Assembly: GCA_012934845.2 (NCBI GenBank)
Contig: WNNJ02002818.1
Location: forward strand, 1 to 64,000
DNA from: Pomphorhynchus laevis
Taxonomy: Eukaryota > Acanthocephala > Palaeacanthocephala > Echinorhynchida > Pomphorhynchidae
Length of the DNA stretch: 64,000 nt
Direction: 5' to 3'
The position numbers and the translations under genes were made by a program. Below are positions 1 to 11,394 of the stretch, piece after piece. The notes under the pieces are model-generated. The model ran no database searches and was not told the origin of the DNA. It saw nothing but the letters and a program-made list of their open reading frames with translations. Each line of letters opens with the position of its first letter. The first letter of the stretch is position 1.

Positions 1-750
1 TTAATATTATGGTAAATGCGTTATGTCTTGATTGTAAATAACACACGTTTGGTTAAATTAAATTATAATTATTAAATCACTTTGTGTTACATTGATCAGA
101 TTTTACACCCCCAGGTGATACAATCAATTCTTTAATTGATTGTAGAGATGTACAATCAATACCTAAACGCATAATTAGTCAATTATAATACAATTATAGT
201 AAGAAATTTGATTTACAGATACAAAACGAGATTTAGAAACACTGCTTTTTAAACGGGATTTAAATATGCATGCTGAATTGAAATTTCAATTCTATATATA
301 ATACATTTTCATTATATATAATGAAAATGTATATATACCATGATATTAATATAATTTATAAGCGTTGCTTTCTAATGTAATGTTTCGGTAAATTGCCCAA
401 AATTATTTCTGTAGAGTGTACCTTAAATTTGCGAACCTTAAATATATTGAACATATATTTCCTAAGATTGTGATATTTCGACGATGAAAAATTTCACCGT
501 CAGTCCCGCACTGTAAAGTCCCGGTTTGGGAATTTACCTGTCCCAAAATAATGATATTATTATTTTATTATAATAAAATAATAATATTTTATTATTCGCT
601 AAATAAAATATCGAAAATATTTGATAATTAAATAGAATTAACTTTTATCAATCGTATTTTATTTCATACGATAAACTTTTACAATATTTACGACTAGTAT
701 GAATTTTATTACCTTTAAGATATTATACTTTGTAAATTGTGTTTTTAAAG
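1..750. other. AT-rich sequence upstream of the tetraspanin exon
   Basis: No gene is recognisable here. It is presumably intron of the tetraspanin gene. It contains a perfect 30-bp palindrome at 302-331 (arm TACATTTTCATTATA) and an AT hairpin-rich stretch near 550-600. A plausible splice acceptor (pyrimidine-rich run ending TTTTTAAAG) ends at 750. Confidence 0.5.
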
Positions 751-1029
751 CTGAAAGATGGGATTGGAAAAGGGAAAAAGGCTGACGTAGAAACCACTGT
801 GGCACTCCAGCAAACGTTTGATTGTTGTGGCATAGACAGCAGACTTGATTGGCCACTTGCGGATCAACTGAAACGATGTAAGATCATTGATATTCGAGCC
901 CCTGGCTGCAGAGCTGCTGTGACAACATTCATTCAGAACAATATCAAGCTAATTATGTCTGCACTAGGTGTATTCATGGCTATTGAAGCAATAGGAGTTA
1001 TCTCGTCTACATGCGTCATCTGTAGATGA
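751..1029 (+). CDS. Tetraspanin, last coding exon
   Basis: This is the C-terminal exon of a tetraspanin, a four-pass membrane scaffold protein. What is seen: the large extracellular loop has the family's CCG motif (FDCCGIDS) followed by a GC pair (APGCRAAV). The fourth membrane segment follows (IKLIMSALGVFMAIEAIGV), then a very short cytoplasmic tail ending in cysteines (STCVICR) and a TGA stop. The exon opens directly after an AG acceptor at 749-750 and reads in phase 0, so the earlier exons with TM1-TM3 lie left of the window. The usual PxSC cysteine motif between CCG and GC is not clear, so the loop has diverged. An AATAAA follows the stop within 2 bases. Family assignment is firm. I cannot say which tetraspanin it is. 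Confidence 0.85.
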   Translation: MKDGIGKGKKADVETTVALQQTFDCCGIDSRLDWPLADQLKRCKIIDIRAPGCRAAVTTFIQNNIKLIMSALGVFMAIEAIGVISSTCVICR

Positions 1030-1030
1030 C

Positions 1031-1036
1031 AATAAA
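1031..1036 (+). terminator. Possible polyadenylation signal of the tetraspanin gene
   Basis: An AATAAA lies 2 bp after the TGA stop. A further AATAAA-like stretch occurs near 1100. Its closeness to the stop makes it uncertain which one is used. Confidence 0.4.
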
Positions 1037-1437
1037 ATGGTGTGTTGTTTAGTTATTAAAAAGTGCAAACGATCGTTGTAACGGATTTTCAGTTATAAAA
1101 TAAAAATATTAATCCGGTAAAATTAATTTTATTTTGCTCATAATGTCACCAGAAAAGGATATTAAACTACTGTTATCAGTTGTTACTACGGAATTAAATT
1201 TATAGAGCAAAGTGTGTATTTTAAATAAATTTAAAATAGAACTTGAGTTACGATATGCTCTCGCTGTTTCTGTATAAAACAAACAAAAACACATGTTTTT
1301 AGCATAACATGACACTAAATCCTTAATTAAAGCTCTTATTTACATGAAAGCTTTTAAATAATCATTTAGTGGCAACAACCAAATTATCAAAAGTTAAATT
1401 ATTGTAAATTAAATTACTGTAATAAATGCTTAAAGAA
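1037..1437. other. Intergenic, nothing recognised
   Basis: AT-rich sequence with only short, low-complexity open frames. I see no conserved protein, RNA or repeat in it. Confidence 0.4.
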
Positions 1438-1705
1438 TTATAAATCAAATCAGCTAAATGAGTCTACGTATTTTATAAATCAAAAATAATGATAAATAAA
1501 ATTTAAATAATAAATAATTATAAATTATAAATAATTATAAATAATTTAATTATTTTATATAAGATTTTATATAATTCAGATTTTTGATAAATAATTGTGT
1601 TTATTTATCAAAATTTATTGATTTACCTTAAATCTCTACAGATCAAACCTAAATAATTTAATTTTGAGGATACTTTTAATAATGTAAATATTTTGAATAT
1701 AATTA
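1438..1705 (-). mobile_element. Penelope-like element 3' terminus (fragment)
   Basis: The stretch CAGCTAAATGAGTCTACGTAT near 1450 matches, with one or two changes, a terminal block found beside PLE copies at 21665, 38990, 7115 and 13780. This is therefore a short 3'-end remnant in minus orientation. It is followed by AT-rich sequence that includes an inverted repeat (TTTTGATAAATA arms, about 1585-1620). Confidence 0.5.
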
Positions 1706-1710
1706 TATAT

Positions 1711-3196
1711 TTTTCCGATTGTGGCACGATATTATCCTCACAGGTATTGATCTTATTTTTGATACAGCAGGACGCTACTAATCAGTCTGGGTGGGTCTCA
1801 TCAGCTGCTGACCCAGACCTACATTTCACGTTTCGACCCTTATTATCTGCTTTCTCCGTTGATGCTGATCGATTTGAACTCAGACGTCTGTATCGTGATT
1901 CAACGCAACATCACTGGCTGGCTGCTCCAGTGGTGTAGATATACATTCTGTATATTACTTTTGGTAGGGGATCGTATTCTAACGATCTATTAGAAACCTA
2001 CCCGATGTGTGTGATCCGCTAGCCGGATCACCCGTTTTTTCATGCTGCCACTTGCAATGAATGTTTTTAATTGTATTTGATTGCATCTGTGAGCTGAAAT
2101 TTTTCCGATTGTGGCACGATATTATCCTCACATGTATTGATCTTATTTTTGATACAGCAGGACGCTACTAATCAGTCTGGGTGGGTCTCATCAGCTGCTG
2201 ACCCAGACCTACATTTCACGTTTCGACCCTTATTATCTGCTTTCTCCGTTGTTGATGCTGATCTGATTTGAACTCAGGACGTCTGTATCGTGATTCAACG
2301 CAACATCCACTAAGCTGGCTGCTCCAGTGGTGTAGATATACATTTCTGTATATTACTTTTGGTAGGGGATCGTATTCTAACGATCTATTAGAAACCTACC
2401 CGATGTGTGTGATCCGCTAGCCGGATCACCCGTTTTTCATGCTGCCACTTGCAATGAATGTTTTTAATTGTATTTGATTGCATCTGTGAGCTGAAATTTT
2501 TCCGATTGTGGCACGATATTATCCTCACAGGTATTGATCTTATTTTTGATACAGCAGGACGCTACTAATCAGTCTGGGTGGGTCTCATCAGCTGCTGACC
2601 CAGACCTACATTTCACGTTTCGACCCTTATTATCTGCTTTCTCCGTTGACTGATGCTGATCGGATTTGAACTCAGGACGTCTGTATCGTGATTCAACGCA
2701 ACATCCACTAGGCTGGCTGCTCCAGTGGTGTAGATATACATTTCTGTATATTACTTTTGGTAGGGGATCGTATTCTAACGATCTATTAGAAACCTACCCG
2801 ATGTGTGTGATCCGCTAGCCGGATCACCCGTTTTTTCATGCTGCCACTTGCAATGAATGTTTTTAATTGTATTTGATTGCATCTGTGAGCTGAAATTTTT
2901 CCGATTGTGGCACGATATTATCCTCACATGTATTGATCTTATTTTTGATACAGCAGGACGCTACTAATCAGTCTGGGTGGGTCTCATCAGCTGCTGACCC
3001 AGACCTACATTTCACGTTTCGACCCTTATTATCTGCTTTCTCCGTTGACTGATGCTGATCGGATTTGAACTCAAGACGTCTGTATCGTGATTCAACGCAA
3101 CATCCACTAAGCTGGCTGCTCCAGTGGTGTAGATATACATTTCTGTATATTACTTTTGGTAGGGGATCGTATTCTAACGATCTATTAGGAACCTAC
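1711..3196 (-). repeat. Left arm of a large inverted array: four units of about 397 bp
   Basis: Units begin at 1711, 2101, 2498 and 2897 (spacing 390, 397, 399). Read on the minus strand, each unit has a tRNA-like head (A-box-like TAGTGGATGTTG, B-box GTTCAAATCC matching GWTCRANNC), then a conserved body with CAGCAG-CTGATGA...GTC-CTGCTG, then a tail. The 46-bp hammerhead-like motifs lie at 1765-1810, 2155-2200, 2552-2597 and 2951-2996 (minus). Units differ by scattered substitutions and small indels. Unit 1 is the most decayed. The fourth unit is cut short at the junction with the opposite arm. It may be a tRNA-derived SINE or a retrozyme-like tandem repeat. Confidence 0.85.
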
Positions 3197-5052
3197 ACCA
3201 CTGGAGCAGCCAGCTTAGTGGATGTTGCGTTGAATCACGATACAGACGTCTTGAGTTCAAATCCGATCAGCATCAGTCAACGGAGAAAGCAGATAATAAG
3301 GGTCGAAACGTGAAATGTAGGTCTGGGTCAGCAGCTGATGAGACCCACCCAGACTGATTAGTAGCGTCCTGCTGTATCAAAAATAAGATCAATACCTGTG
3401 AGGATAATATCGTGCCACAATCGGAAAAATTTCAGCTCACAGATGCAGTCAAATACAATTAAAAACATTCATTGCAAGTGGCAGCATGAAAAAACGGGTG
3501 ATCCGGCTAGCGGATCACACACATCGGGTAGGTTTCTAATAGATCGTTAGAATACGATCCCCTACCAAAAGTAATATACAGAAATGTATATCTACACCAC
3601 TGGAGCAGCCAGCTTAGTGGATGTTGCGTTGAATCACGATTCAGACGTCTTGAGTTCAAATCCGATCAGCATCAGTCAACGGAGAAAGCAGATAATAAGG
3701 GTCGAAACGTGAAATGTAGGTCTGGGTCAGCAGCTGATGAGACCCACCCAGACTGATTAGTAGCGTCCTGCTGTATCAAAAATAAGATCAATACCTATGA
3801 GGATAATATCGTGCCACAATCGGAAAAATTTCAGCTTACAGATGCAATCAAATACAATTAAAAACATTCATTGCAAGTGGCAGCATGAAAAAACGGGTGA
3901 TCCGGCTAGCGGATCACACACATCGGGTAGGTTTCTAATAGATCGTTAGAATACGATCCCCTACCAAAAGTAATATACAGAAATGTATATATACACCACT
4001 GGAGCAGCCAGCTTAGTGGATGTTGCGTTGAATCACGATACAGACGTCTTGAGTTCAAATTCGATCAGCATCAACAACGGAGAAAGCAGATAATAAGGGT
4101 CGAAACGTGAAATGTAGGTCTGGGTCAGCAGCTGATGAGACCCACCCAGACTGATTAGTAGCGTCCTGCTGTATCAAAAATAAGATCAATACCTGTGAGG
4201 ATAATATCGTGCCACAATCGGAAAAATTTCAGCTCACAGATGCAATCAAATACAATTAAAAACATTCATTGCAAGTGGCAGCATGAAAAAACGGGTGATC
4301 CGGCTAGCGGATCACACACATCGGGTAGGTTTCTAATAGATCGTTAGAATACGATCCCCTACCAAAAGTAATATACAGAAATGTATATCTACACCACTGG
4401 AGCAGCCAGCTTAGTGGATGTTGCGTTGAATCACGATACAGACGTCTTGAGTTCAAATTCGATCAGCATCAACAACGGAGAAAGCAGATAATAAGGGTCG
4501 AAACGTGAAATGTAGGTCTGGGTCAGCAGCTGATGAGACCCACCCAGACTGATTAGTAGCGTCCTGCTGTATCAAAAATAAGATCAATACTTGTGAGGAT
4601 AATATCGTGCCACAATCGGAAAAATTTCAGCTCACAGATGCAGTCAAATACAATTAAAAACATTCATTGCAAGTGGCAGCATGAAAAACGGGTGATCCGG
4701 CTAGCGGATCACACACATCGGGTAGGTTTCTAATAGATCGTTAGAATACGATCCCCTACCAAAAGTAATATACAGAAATGTATATCTACACCACTGGAGC
4801 AGCCAGCTTAGTGGATGTTGCGTTGAATCACGATACAGACGTCCTGAGTTCAAATCCGATCAGCATCAGTCAACGGAGAAAGCAGATAATAAGGGTCGAA
4901 ACGTGAAATGTAGGTCTGGGTCAGCAGCTGATGAGACCCACCCAGACTGATTAGTAGCGTCCTGCTGTATCAAAAATAAGATCAATACCTGTGAGGATAA
5001 TATCGTGCCACAATCGGAAAAATTTCAGCTCACAGATGCAATCAAATACAAT
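3197..5052 (+). repeat. Right arm of the inverted array: five units of about 398 bp
   Basis: The same unit as the left arm in opposite orientation. The ends of the AATCGGAAAA block fall at 3428, 3827, 4225, 4623 and 5021. In the last unit the A-box-like TAGTGGATGTTG lies at 4809-4820 and the B-box GTTCAAATCC at 4848-4857. Hammerhead-like motifs lie at 3329-3374, 3728-3773, 4126-4171, 4524-4569 and 4922-4967. The core purine box that should read GAAA is GATT in all copies in both arms. Variant positions in the right arm are not a simple mirror of the left arm, which argues against a trivial fold-back assembly error. Confidence 0.85.
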
Positions 5053-5261
5053 AATTACATATAATTATATGCAATATTATTATATTATTTATATTTATAT
5101 AATATTTTAATTTATTTGTTTATTAAATACAATTATATATAACATAATTATCCATGACGTTTTGTTGATTTATATTTTGTAAATTTAATATTTTAATAAT
5201 ATTTTGATTTAAAAATTATAAGAAATAGAAAAAACATCAAACTGACTTGAAAACAAACAAA

Positions 5262-6478
5262 ATAAGGCCAAATAAAATTTAAATAATAAATAATTATAGA
5301 ATATTTCGTATAATTTATATTTATAAAAATAAAATTTAAAATCAAAAATAAGGCTAAATAAAATAATAATAAATAATAATAAATAATAAATAATTATAGA
5401 ACATTTTGTATAATTTATATTTATAAAGTTAAAATTAAAAATTAAAAATAAGGGCAAATAAAATTTAAATAATAAGTAATAAATAATTATAGAACATTTT
5501 GTATAATTTATATTTATAAAGTTAAAATTAAAAATTAAAAATAAGGCTAAATAAAATTTAAATAATAAATAATAAATAATTATAGAACATTTTGTATAAT
5601 TTATATTTATAAAGTTAAAATTAAAAATTAAGAATAAGGGCAAATAAAATTTAAATAATAAGTAATAAATAATTATAGAACATTTTGTATAATTTATATT
5701 TATAAGGCTAAAATTTAAAATTAAAAATAAGGCTAAAAAAATTTAAATAATAAGTAATAAATAATTATAGAACATTTTGTATAATTTATATTTATAAAGT
5801 TAAAATTAAAAATTAAGAATAAGGGTTAGTAAAATTTAAATAATAAATAATAAATAATTATAGAACATTTTGTATAATTTATATTTATAAAGTTAAAATT
5901 AAAAATTAAGAATAAGGGTTAGTAAAATTTAAATAATAAATAATTATAAATAATAAATATTTTTAGAACTTTTGTAAAATTTATATTTATAAAGTTAAAA
6001 TTAAAAATTAAAAATAAGGATAAATAAAATTTAAATAATAAATAATAAATAATTATAGAACATTTTGTATAATTTATATTTATAAAGTTAAAATTAAAAA
6101 TTAAGAATAAGGGTTAGTAAAATTTAAATAATAAATAATTTTAAATAATAAATATTTTTAGAACTTTTGTAAAATTTATATTTATAAAGTTAAAATTAAA
6201 AATTAAAAATAAGGATAAATAAAATTTAAATAATAAATAATAAATAATTATAGAACATTTTGTATAATTTATATTTATAAAGTTAAAATTAAAATTTAAA
6301 ATAAGGGTAAATAAAATTTAAATAATAAATAATTATAAATAATAAATAATTTTAGAACTTTTGTAAAATTTTTATTTATAAAGTTAAAATTAAAAATTAA
6401 AAATAAGGCTAAATAAAATTAAAATAATAAATAATAAATAATTATAGAACATTTTGTATAATTTATATTTATAAATAC
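5262..6478. repeat. AT-rich satellite, about 12 units of 90-105 bp
   Basis: A unit containing ATAGAACATTTTGTATAATT, then TTTATAAAGTTAAAATT and an AATAAGG block, recurs about every 92-103 bp with small length changes in the TAAATAA-rich part. The long open frame across it is only a translation of the satellite. Similar words (TGTATAA, TTTATATTTATAAA) occur in the 3' tails of the PLE copies, so the satellite may have grown from one. Confidence 0.8.
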
Positions 6479-6834
6479 AATAAATTTTCGACTTTTGCAA
6501 ATTATTACGTGGCATTTTCGTTTAATTGCAACATGTTTTTATATTGCATTCGGAACAATTTGGACATATGTTTTTGGCTTATGATATAATCACAAAAGTA
6601 TTTAGTTGTTGATATGATCAAAACTGTATTTAGTTAGTGAGAAAATCAGTTGATGATATAAAAAATATTTAGTTGTTATATAAGCAGTATCATATAGTTG
6701 ACGAGACATTTATAGTAATATAACCTCTGTCAGAGATACTGAAAGAATATGTATTCTCGAAACGACTATTTTTCTGCTAATTTTTAAGCAAGTTTAATGG
6801 AGATTTTTCTTATAATTTTACAATATAAAAAATA
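6479..6834. other. No gene; short internal repeats only
   Basis: Contains a few loosely repeated words (TATTTAGTTGTTGATATGATCA-like) but nothing recognisable as a gene or a known element. Confidence 0.4.
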
Positions 6835-7152
6835 TTATTAAAAATTTATTTAAATTACTAAGCAAAAAATTTTTATGGATGGGTAATAAACAATATGTAT
6901 TGTATTAGGATAAGATACACTAAATAATCAAATTTCATCAGAGGAAATACGTCATTAGCACGGATTTCGCTCCGCAGCTATGTTGGGTCGAATAATATGG
7001 GTCGAAACCTAGTAACATCGCAGTTCCTTTTTATTTAAAATTTCAATTTTAAATTTTAACTTGATATAAATATAAATTGTATAACATCTTGTATAATTAT
7101 TTATTATATGAGATATATTTTAAAATACGTAGACTCAGCTATCTGATTAATA
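6835..7152 (+). mobile_element. Penelope-like element 3' end (fragment)
   Basis: Matches the 3' untranslated part of the better copies at 13440-13805 and 62400-62600. It has a TTTTATGGATGG start, an AATACGTCATTAGCACG block, a GTCGAAACC box near 7010, and the terminal block ATACGTAGACTCAGCTATCTG near 7122-7142. Only the tail is present, as expected for 5'-truncated retroelement copies. Confidence 0.7.
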
Positions 7153-7163
7153 AAATTTGAAAA

Positions 7164-8778
7164 ATGAATCGAAAATGCAAAAATTGCTCTAATAGATTCT
7201 GTTATATATGTGTTCAAGTGACGTTTCTTGAACAGCAATCAAAGATTACTTCATTTGTAAAAGCAAGCTATGACGCATATTTTTGGATGAAATGGGGAGA
7301 TCAAGATAAAACATTTGCCTCTTATTTATGTTGCAAAACATGTGTAGAAAATCTCAGAAGGTGGATTAAAGGAAAAATCAACTCCCTACCTTTCGGAAGC
7401 CACATGCAGTAGCGAGAAAACATAAATCACGTGACGGATTGACTCGAAAGGAGTAAACAAGAAGAAAAACAATGTTTTGTCTACCCTGATCTTCCATTGG
7501 CCAGAAGACCAGTACTCCACAGTGCTGAAGTACCAGTATCATCATTAACCCATGATCTTGATATTTTTCGAGCAAGTGAAGAGGAATATGAACATGCCGG
7601 TGAAGAGATAGACACTTTTTCCTCATTTATCCCTTCGACTTTCAAATTTAGCAAATCTGTCTTTGAGTCAAGCAAAATTGAATGACTCAACTCGAGGTTT
7701 AGGTTTATCAAAAGAGTTAGCCCAATTATTGGGTTCAATACTTAGGGAGAAAAATTTATTATTTCCCAATATTATGGTACTGAAGCAGATATGAAGAGTT
7801 CCGAAGATACTCCTCTACTAATGAGAATAAGACAATAGTATATTGTGACAATGTCATCGGCTTGGTTGAAGCCTGTGGTGTGCCTTATATATCAGATGAA
7901 TGGATATTATTCATAAATTCATCAACCATAAGTGTGAAGGCTGTTCGTTTGTGCATAAGAAATAAAGTAGCATATGTACCAGTGGATCATCCATCTAATT
8001 AAGTGAGATCTGCGATATAATTAAAGTTTTACTTGTCGCTCTGAAGTATAAGGATCATAAATGGAGAATTTATGGATATCTTAAGGTTGTGGCTTGTATA
8101 CTCGGATTGCAAGGAGGATACACAAAATATCAATGCTTACTATGTTTATGGGACAGTAGAGCTGAGAGACATCACTATGAGCAAGAAGTATGGATACTTC
8201 GTGAAAAATTCCGCATAGGCTTTTATTATATTAAATATCCACCGCTAATTGATCCTATCAAAATTTTACTTTCACCCGTCCACATCAAATTAGGTTTAAT
8301 GCGTAGTTTTGTGGAACCATTAAATAAGGAAATCCAAACATTTATATTTTTGTCTAAAAGTTTCCGTCAGTTTGTGAAGCCAAATTGCCTGCAGGTATTT
8401 TTGATGATCATCAATGAGAATATTAATGAAAAATCATGGTTTTACAAAATCGTATGCGTAGATGAAACAAATGCATGGCAATATTTCAAAGCATTATGTC
8501 AAAACTCCCTTGGAAATCATAGAAGTCCAGAAAATGAAGCGATAGTGAAAAGCCTAAACAAAAACTTTCAAACTCTAGGGGTTAGAATAGCTATAAAACT
8601 CCACTTCTTAAAATCACATTTTGACTATTTTCCTAACAATTGTGGATATTATAGTGACGAGCAAGGAACAATATTTCACCAAGATATAAAGTACAATGAG
8701 GCCAGATTTCTGGAAATATGGGACATTAATATACTTACAGGTCATTGTTGGTGTTTAAAAGGAGATTCGCTAAAATAA
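7164..8778 (+). mobile_element. Decayed transposase-like gene of an arthropod repeat family
   Basis: The first open part (7164-7412) reads MNRKCKNCSNRFCYIC..., a cysteine-paired N-terminus with CCKTC further on. The last part (8089-8778) reads GLQGGYTKYQCLLCLWDSRA, then HIKLGLMRSF, LKIHFLKSH-like and DEQGTIFHQDI blocks. I recognise these blocks as a high-copy protein family in aphid and other insect genomes. Between them, other frames carry matching pieces (CDNVIGLVEACG, about 7838-7980), so the gene spans about 1.6 kb but is interrupted by several frame changes and stops. It looks like a zinc-finger plus RNase-H-type transposase, but I cannot name its superfamily. No terminal inverted repeats were found. 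Confidence 0.55.
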
Positions 8779-8894
8779 GCACACAAGATGAAATCCCTAT
8801 TGTTGTTTCTTTCAAAATAATGTAATTTTATATTTTCTTTTTTTATATTTGCTGTTGAACACTGTAGAGGTAACATAATTTGTATTTTTAAAGT

Positions 8895-9165
8895 AACTTT
8901 AATTAACATACAAACTTCCAGCATAATTGTTTAAATTTACTTTTAATAATATTTATTCGATTTATATATTTTACTATTTTCTGCTTGATGTTATTTTTAT
9001 AGTAACCTAGTTTAAAATATGTGTCTATTAAATTATTTAAATGATTTTGAAGAAAGCCAATATCATTACATAATAATATGTAATGTGTTGATAACCTTAA
9101 TGTTTTCAAAAAAACATTAAGGTTATCGTTATGTTGATCAATCAATTAAATTTATTCTTTATATT
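8895..9165 (-). mobile_element. Penelope-like RT C-terminal fragment
   Basis: Minus-strand translation carries the block NDIGFLQNHLNNLIDTYFKL shared by the RT C-terminus of the other PLE copies here. It contains a perfect inverted repeat at 9090-9127 (arm GATAACCTTAATGTTTT) that is also present in the copy near 39541. The copy is broken and partial. Confidence 0.7.
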
Positions 9166-9735
9166 ATTGTGTCAAGTTATTATTATTTAAATCAAGTTAA
9201 AAAATAAAATTTAAAATAAACGTCATTTTTATGAATTGACTAATAAATAACAGACGTTGTATCATAATAAGAATTAGAGGTCATTCAGGAGGAACTGCTA
9301 TGCTATCAGGTTTCGGCCCCTAACTCCTCTACCCAACATAGCAGCGGGGCCAAATACATGCTAATGATGTATTTCCTCTGAAATAACTATCTAGTATCTT
9401 ATTCTTATACAAAGTATATTATTTATTATTTATCCATAAAAGTTTTACGCTAATGATTTTAAATTTATTTTTAATATTTTTGTGTTGATTTATATATTTT
9501 ACTAATTTCGGTTTGATGGTATTTTTATAGTAACTTAATTTAAAATATACATCTATTAAATAATTTAAATGATTTTGAAGAAAGCCAATATCATTAAATA
9601 TTGTTGCAATTCTTAAAATTTCATTATTTAATGCATTAAATTTTATATCATATGGTATGCATGAATGCTCATGCAAAAATGTTTCTTTAAATTTATATCT
9701 AGATTAATTTAAATTTAAAATAAACGTCATTTTTA
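9166..9735 (-). mobile_element. Penelope-like element, 3' UTR plus RT C-terminus
   Basis: Reading on the minus strand, an RT C-terminal segment (HEHSCIPYDIKF..., NDIGFLQNHLNYLIDVYFKL) is followed by the family's 3' tail. The tail has the GGGGCCGAAACCTGATAGC box and the CTGAATGACCTCTAATTC box. It abuts the partial copy to its left, so two separate insertions are juxtaposed. Broken and partial. Confidence 0.7.
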
Positions 9736-9959
9736 TGAATTGACTAATAAATTGCATGAATGCCCATAAAAAGTTTACGCGTAATTCTATAATTCTGAAA
9801 TTTTTATGGTTGCCTGGCATTATCGGAACACTTTAAAAATAGCTCGCAATTTTTGGAATTTTCAGATCTTGGTGTTTTGATAATTACAAATATTGAACTT
9901 TTAAAGTTCAAATATCCAACATAGGGAAAAGACCGTGACGTATAAGACGTCAAATCTAC
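9736..9959. other. Mixed PLE-derived and unassigned sequence
   Basis: Starts with a short piece matching the PLE 3' tail. The rest has no recognised content apart from a small palindrome (GAACTTTTAAAGTTC). Confidence 0.3.
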
Positions 9960-11165
9960 ATTTATCAAACAGAACACAATGTCTTCATCTAAAGATATCA
10001 TATGTTCAATGAATCAAAAATTAATTAACGACTATGATAGGCAAAGTTGTATAATAGACAGTTATTGTAATACAAAATACTATAATCGTACAATAAATGT
10101 TAATAATAACAATAGAAAATATACATTAATCATAAACTTCATTAATAAATGTATAGATAACATAAATATAGCCGGACTTTTAAATATTCTAAAAGTAAAG
10201 AAATAATAGGGTCAGATTTAAGTAAATATATTCCTAAAATAAGGTATGAACTCCTACCACCATTAGGACGAAAAATTTGTGATTATAATAAAGAATTAAA
10301 ATCAATATGTAACGATAATATTAGAAACATAATGGAAACATAATGCAATTGTAAAAGTCTTAATTTTGATAAAATAAATGAACATATATGTACCCATAAT
10401 CTAGAATTAATTGAAAATTGTGAATTAAGAAAGCTGCTATCAAAAGGGTATAAATATAGATTAAATAGCAACAACGACAAAAATAAAATTTACAATTCGT
10501 TATATAATAACTTAAATGATTACTTTAGTAAGCTGATTAATAGTGAAAGCTCGAATATATCTAAGATAAAAATTTGGAAAGATTATATATTTGATAAAAT
10601 TAAAAATAAAATGAAAATAACAAACAATTATAAAAGAAAAGATAAAATTAATAAAGATATGTATAAAGAACTTACTAAATTAAAGGATAACTATATAATA
10701 ACAACTATTGATAAAGCTAGTAATAACTTTGTCTTCATATGCAAAAAGCTTTATTATGATATACTAATGAAAGAGGTTAATTCTAATGATTTAAATGTAA
10801 ATCCAACATATGAACGTAGTGAGTTGAGTTTAGAAACAATTATTACAAGTCACTGTTCTATAATGGATAAAAAGGGTATAAAGGTTGAATTAGATAATAA
10901 AACTATACCTATATTATATTGGAATCCAAAATTACATAAAAATCCAATAAAACCTAGGTTTATATGTAGTGCGTTTAAATGTACATTAAAACCACTTTCT
11001 GTTTATATGAATAAAATACTTGAAGTAATTAAAGCACATTTTAATAAAATATCGCAAGGTAATCGAAATTAAAACAGGTATAAAACACTATTTCAGTATT
11101 AATTCTGCAAAAGAATTTGTGCTATTAATAGATAATAGCTGATTTATAGTGAAGGCTTAAAAACT
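9960..11165 (+). mobile_element. Penelope-like element, N-terminal half of the RT
   Basis: Contains the linker and RT N-terminus common to this family: KYIPKIRYEL...LGRKICDYNKEL, then the HICTHNLELIE and LLSKGYKYRL blocks, then TTIDKASNNFVFICKKLYYD, and the conserved ILYWNPKLHKNP with RFICSAFKCTLKPLS. These are motifs of PLE-type RTs with a wide invertebrate distribution. The copy stops before the catalytic YxDD region. It is broken in a few places. Confidence 0.8.
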
Positions 11166-11394
11166 TATATATTTGATAAAATTAAAAATAAAATATTTAT
11201 TTAGTAAGTAACATTTGATAATATCCTTATACAATACAACTTAAAATACATTTTGATAGCATACGAATTTATTATATAATGATTTATTATTTAATGATTC
11301 ATCATATTTATTATATAATATAATAAAGTGGAAAATAATGAAGCAAATATAATGGCGTCGATGGATGATAGTGTATTGGACAACAGTAGTGCAT
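11166..11394. other. PLE-derived filler between two copies
   Basis: Short scraps of the same PLE (for example GATAAAATTAAAAATAAAAT) mixed with AT-rich sequence. No gene. Confidence 0.35.

Noticed and set aside
3306-3345. A type II hammerhead using GGGTCGAAAC before CTGATGAGACCC
   Set aside because: Stem II pairs well, but stems I and III cannot both be formed in the short intervening sequence.
3316-3374. An HDV-type ribozyme
   Set aside because: The pseudoknot-like helices do not follow the nested double-pseudoknot layout and no catalytic C with the expected spacing is evident.
4809-4860. Functional tRNA genes in the 397-bp units
   Set aside because: Only promoter-box similarity; the arms do not pair as a tRNA and the units continue into an unrelated body.
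5209-5643. A 144-residue open frame on the minus strand
   Set aside because: It only translates the AT-rich satellite units; the repeated IFNFNFININYTKCSIII segments mirror the DNA repeat.
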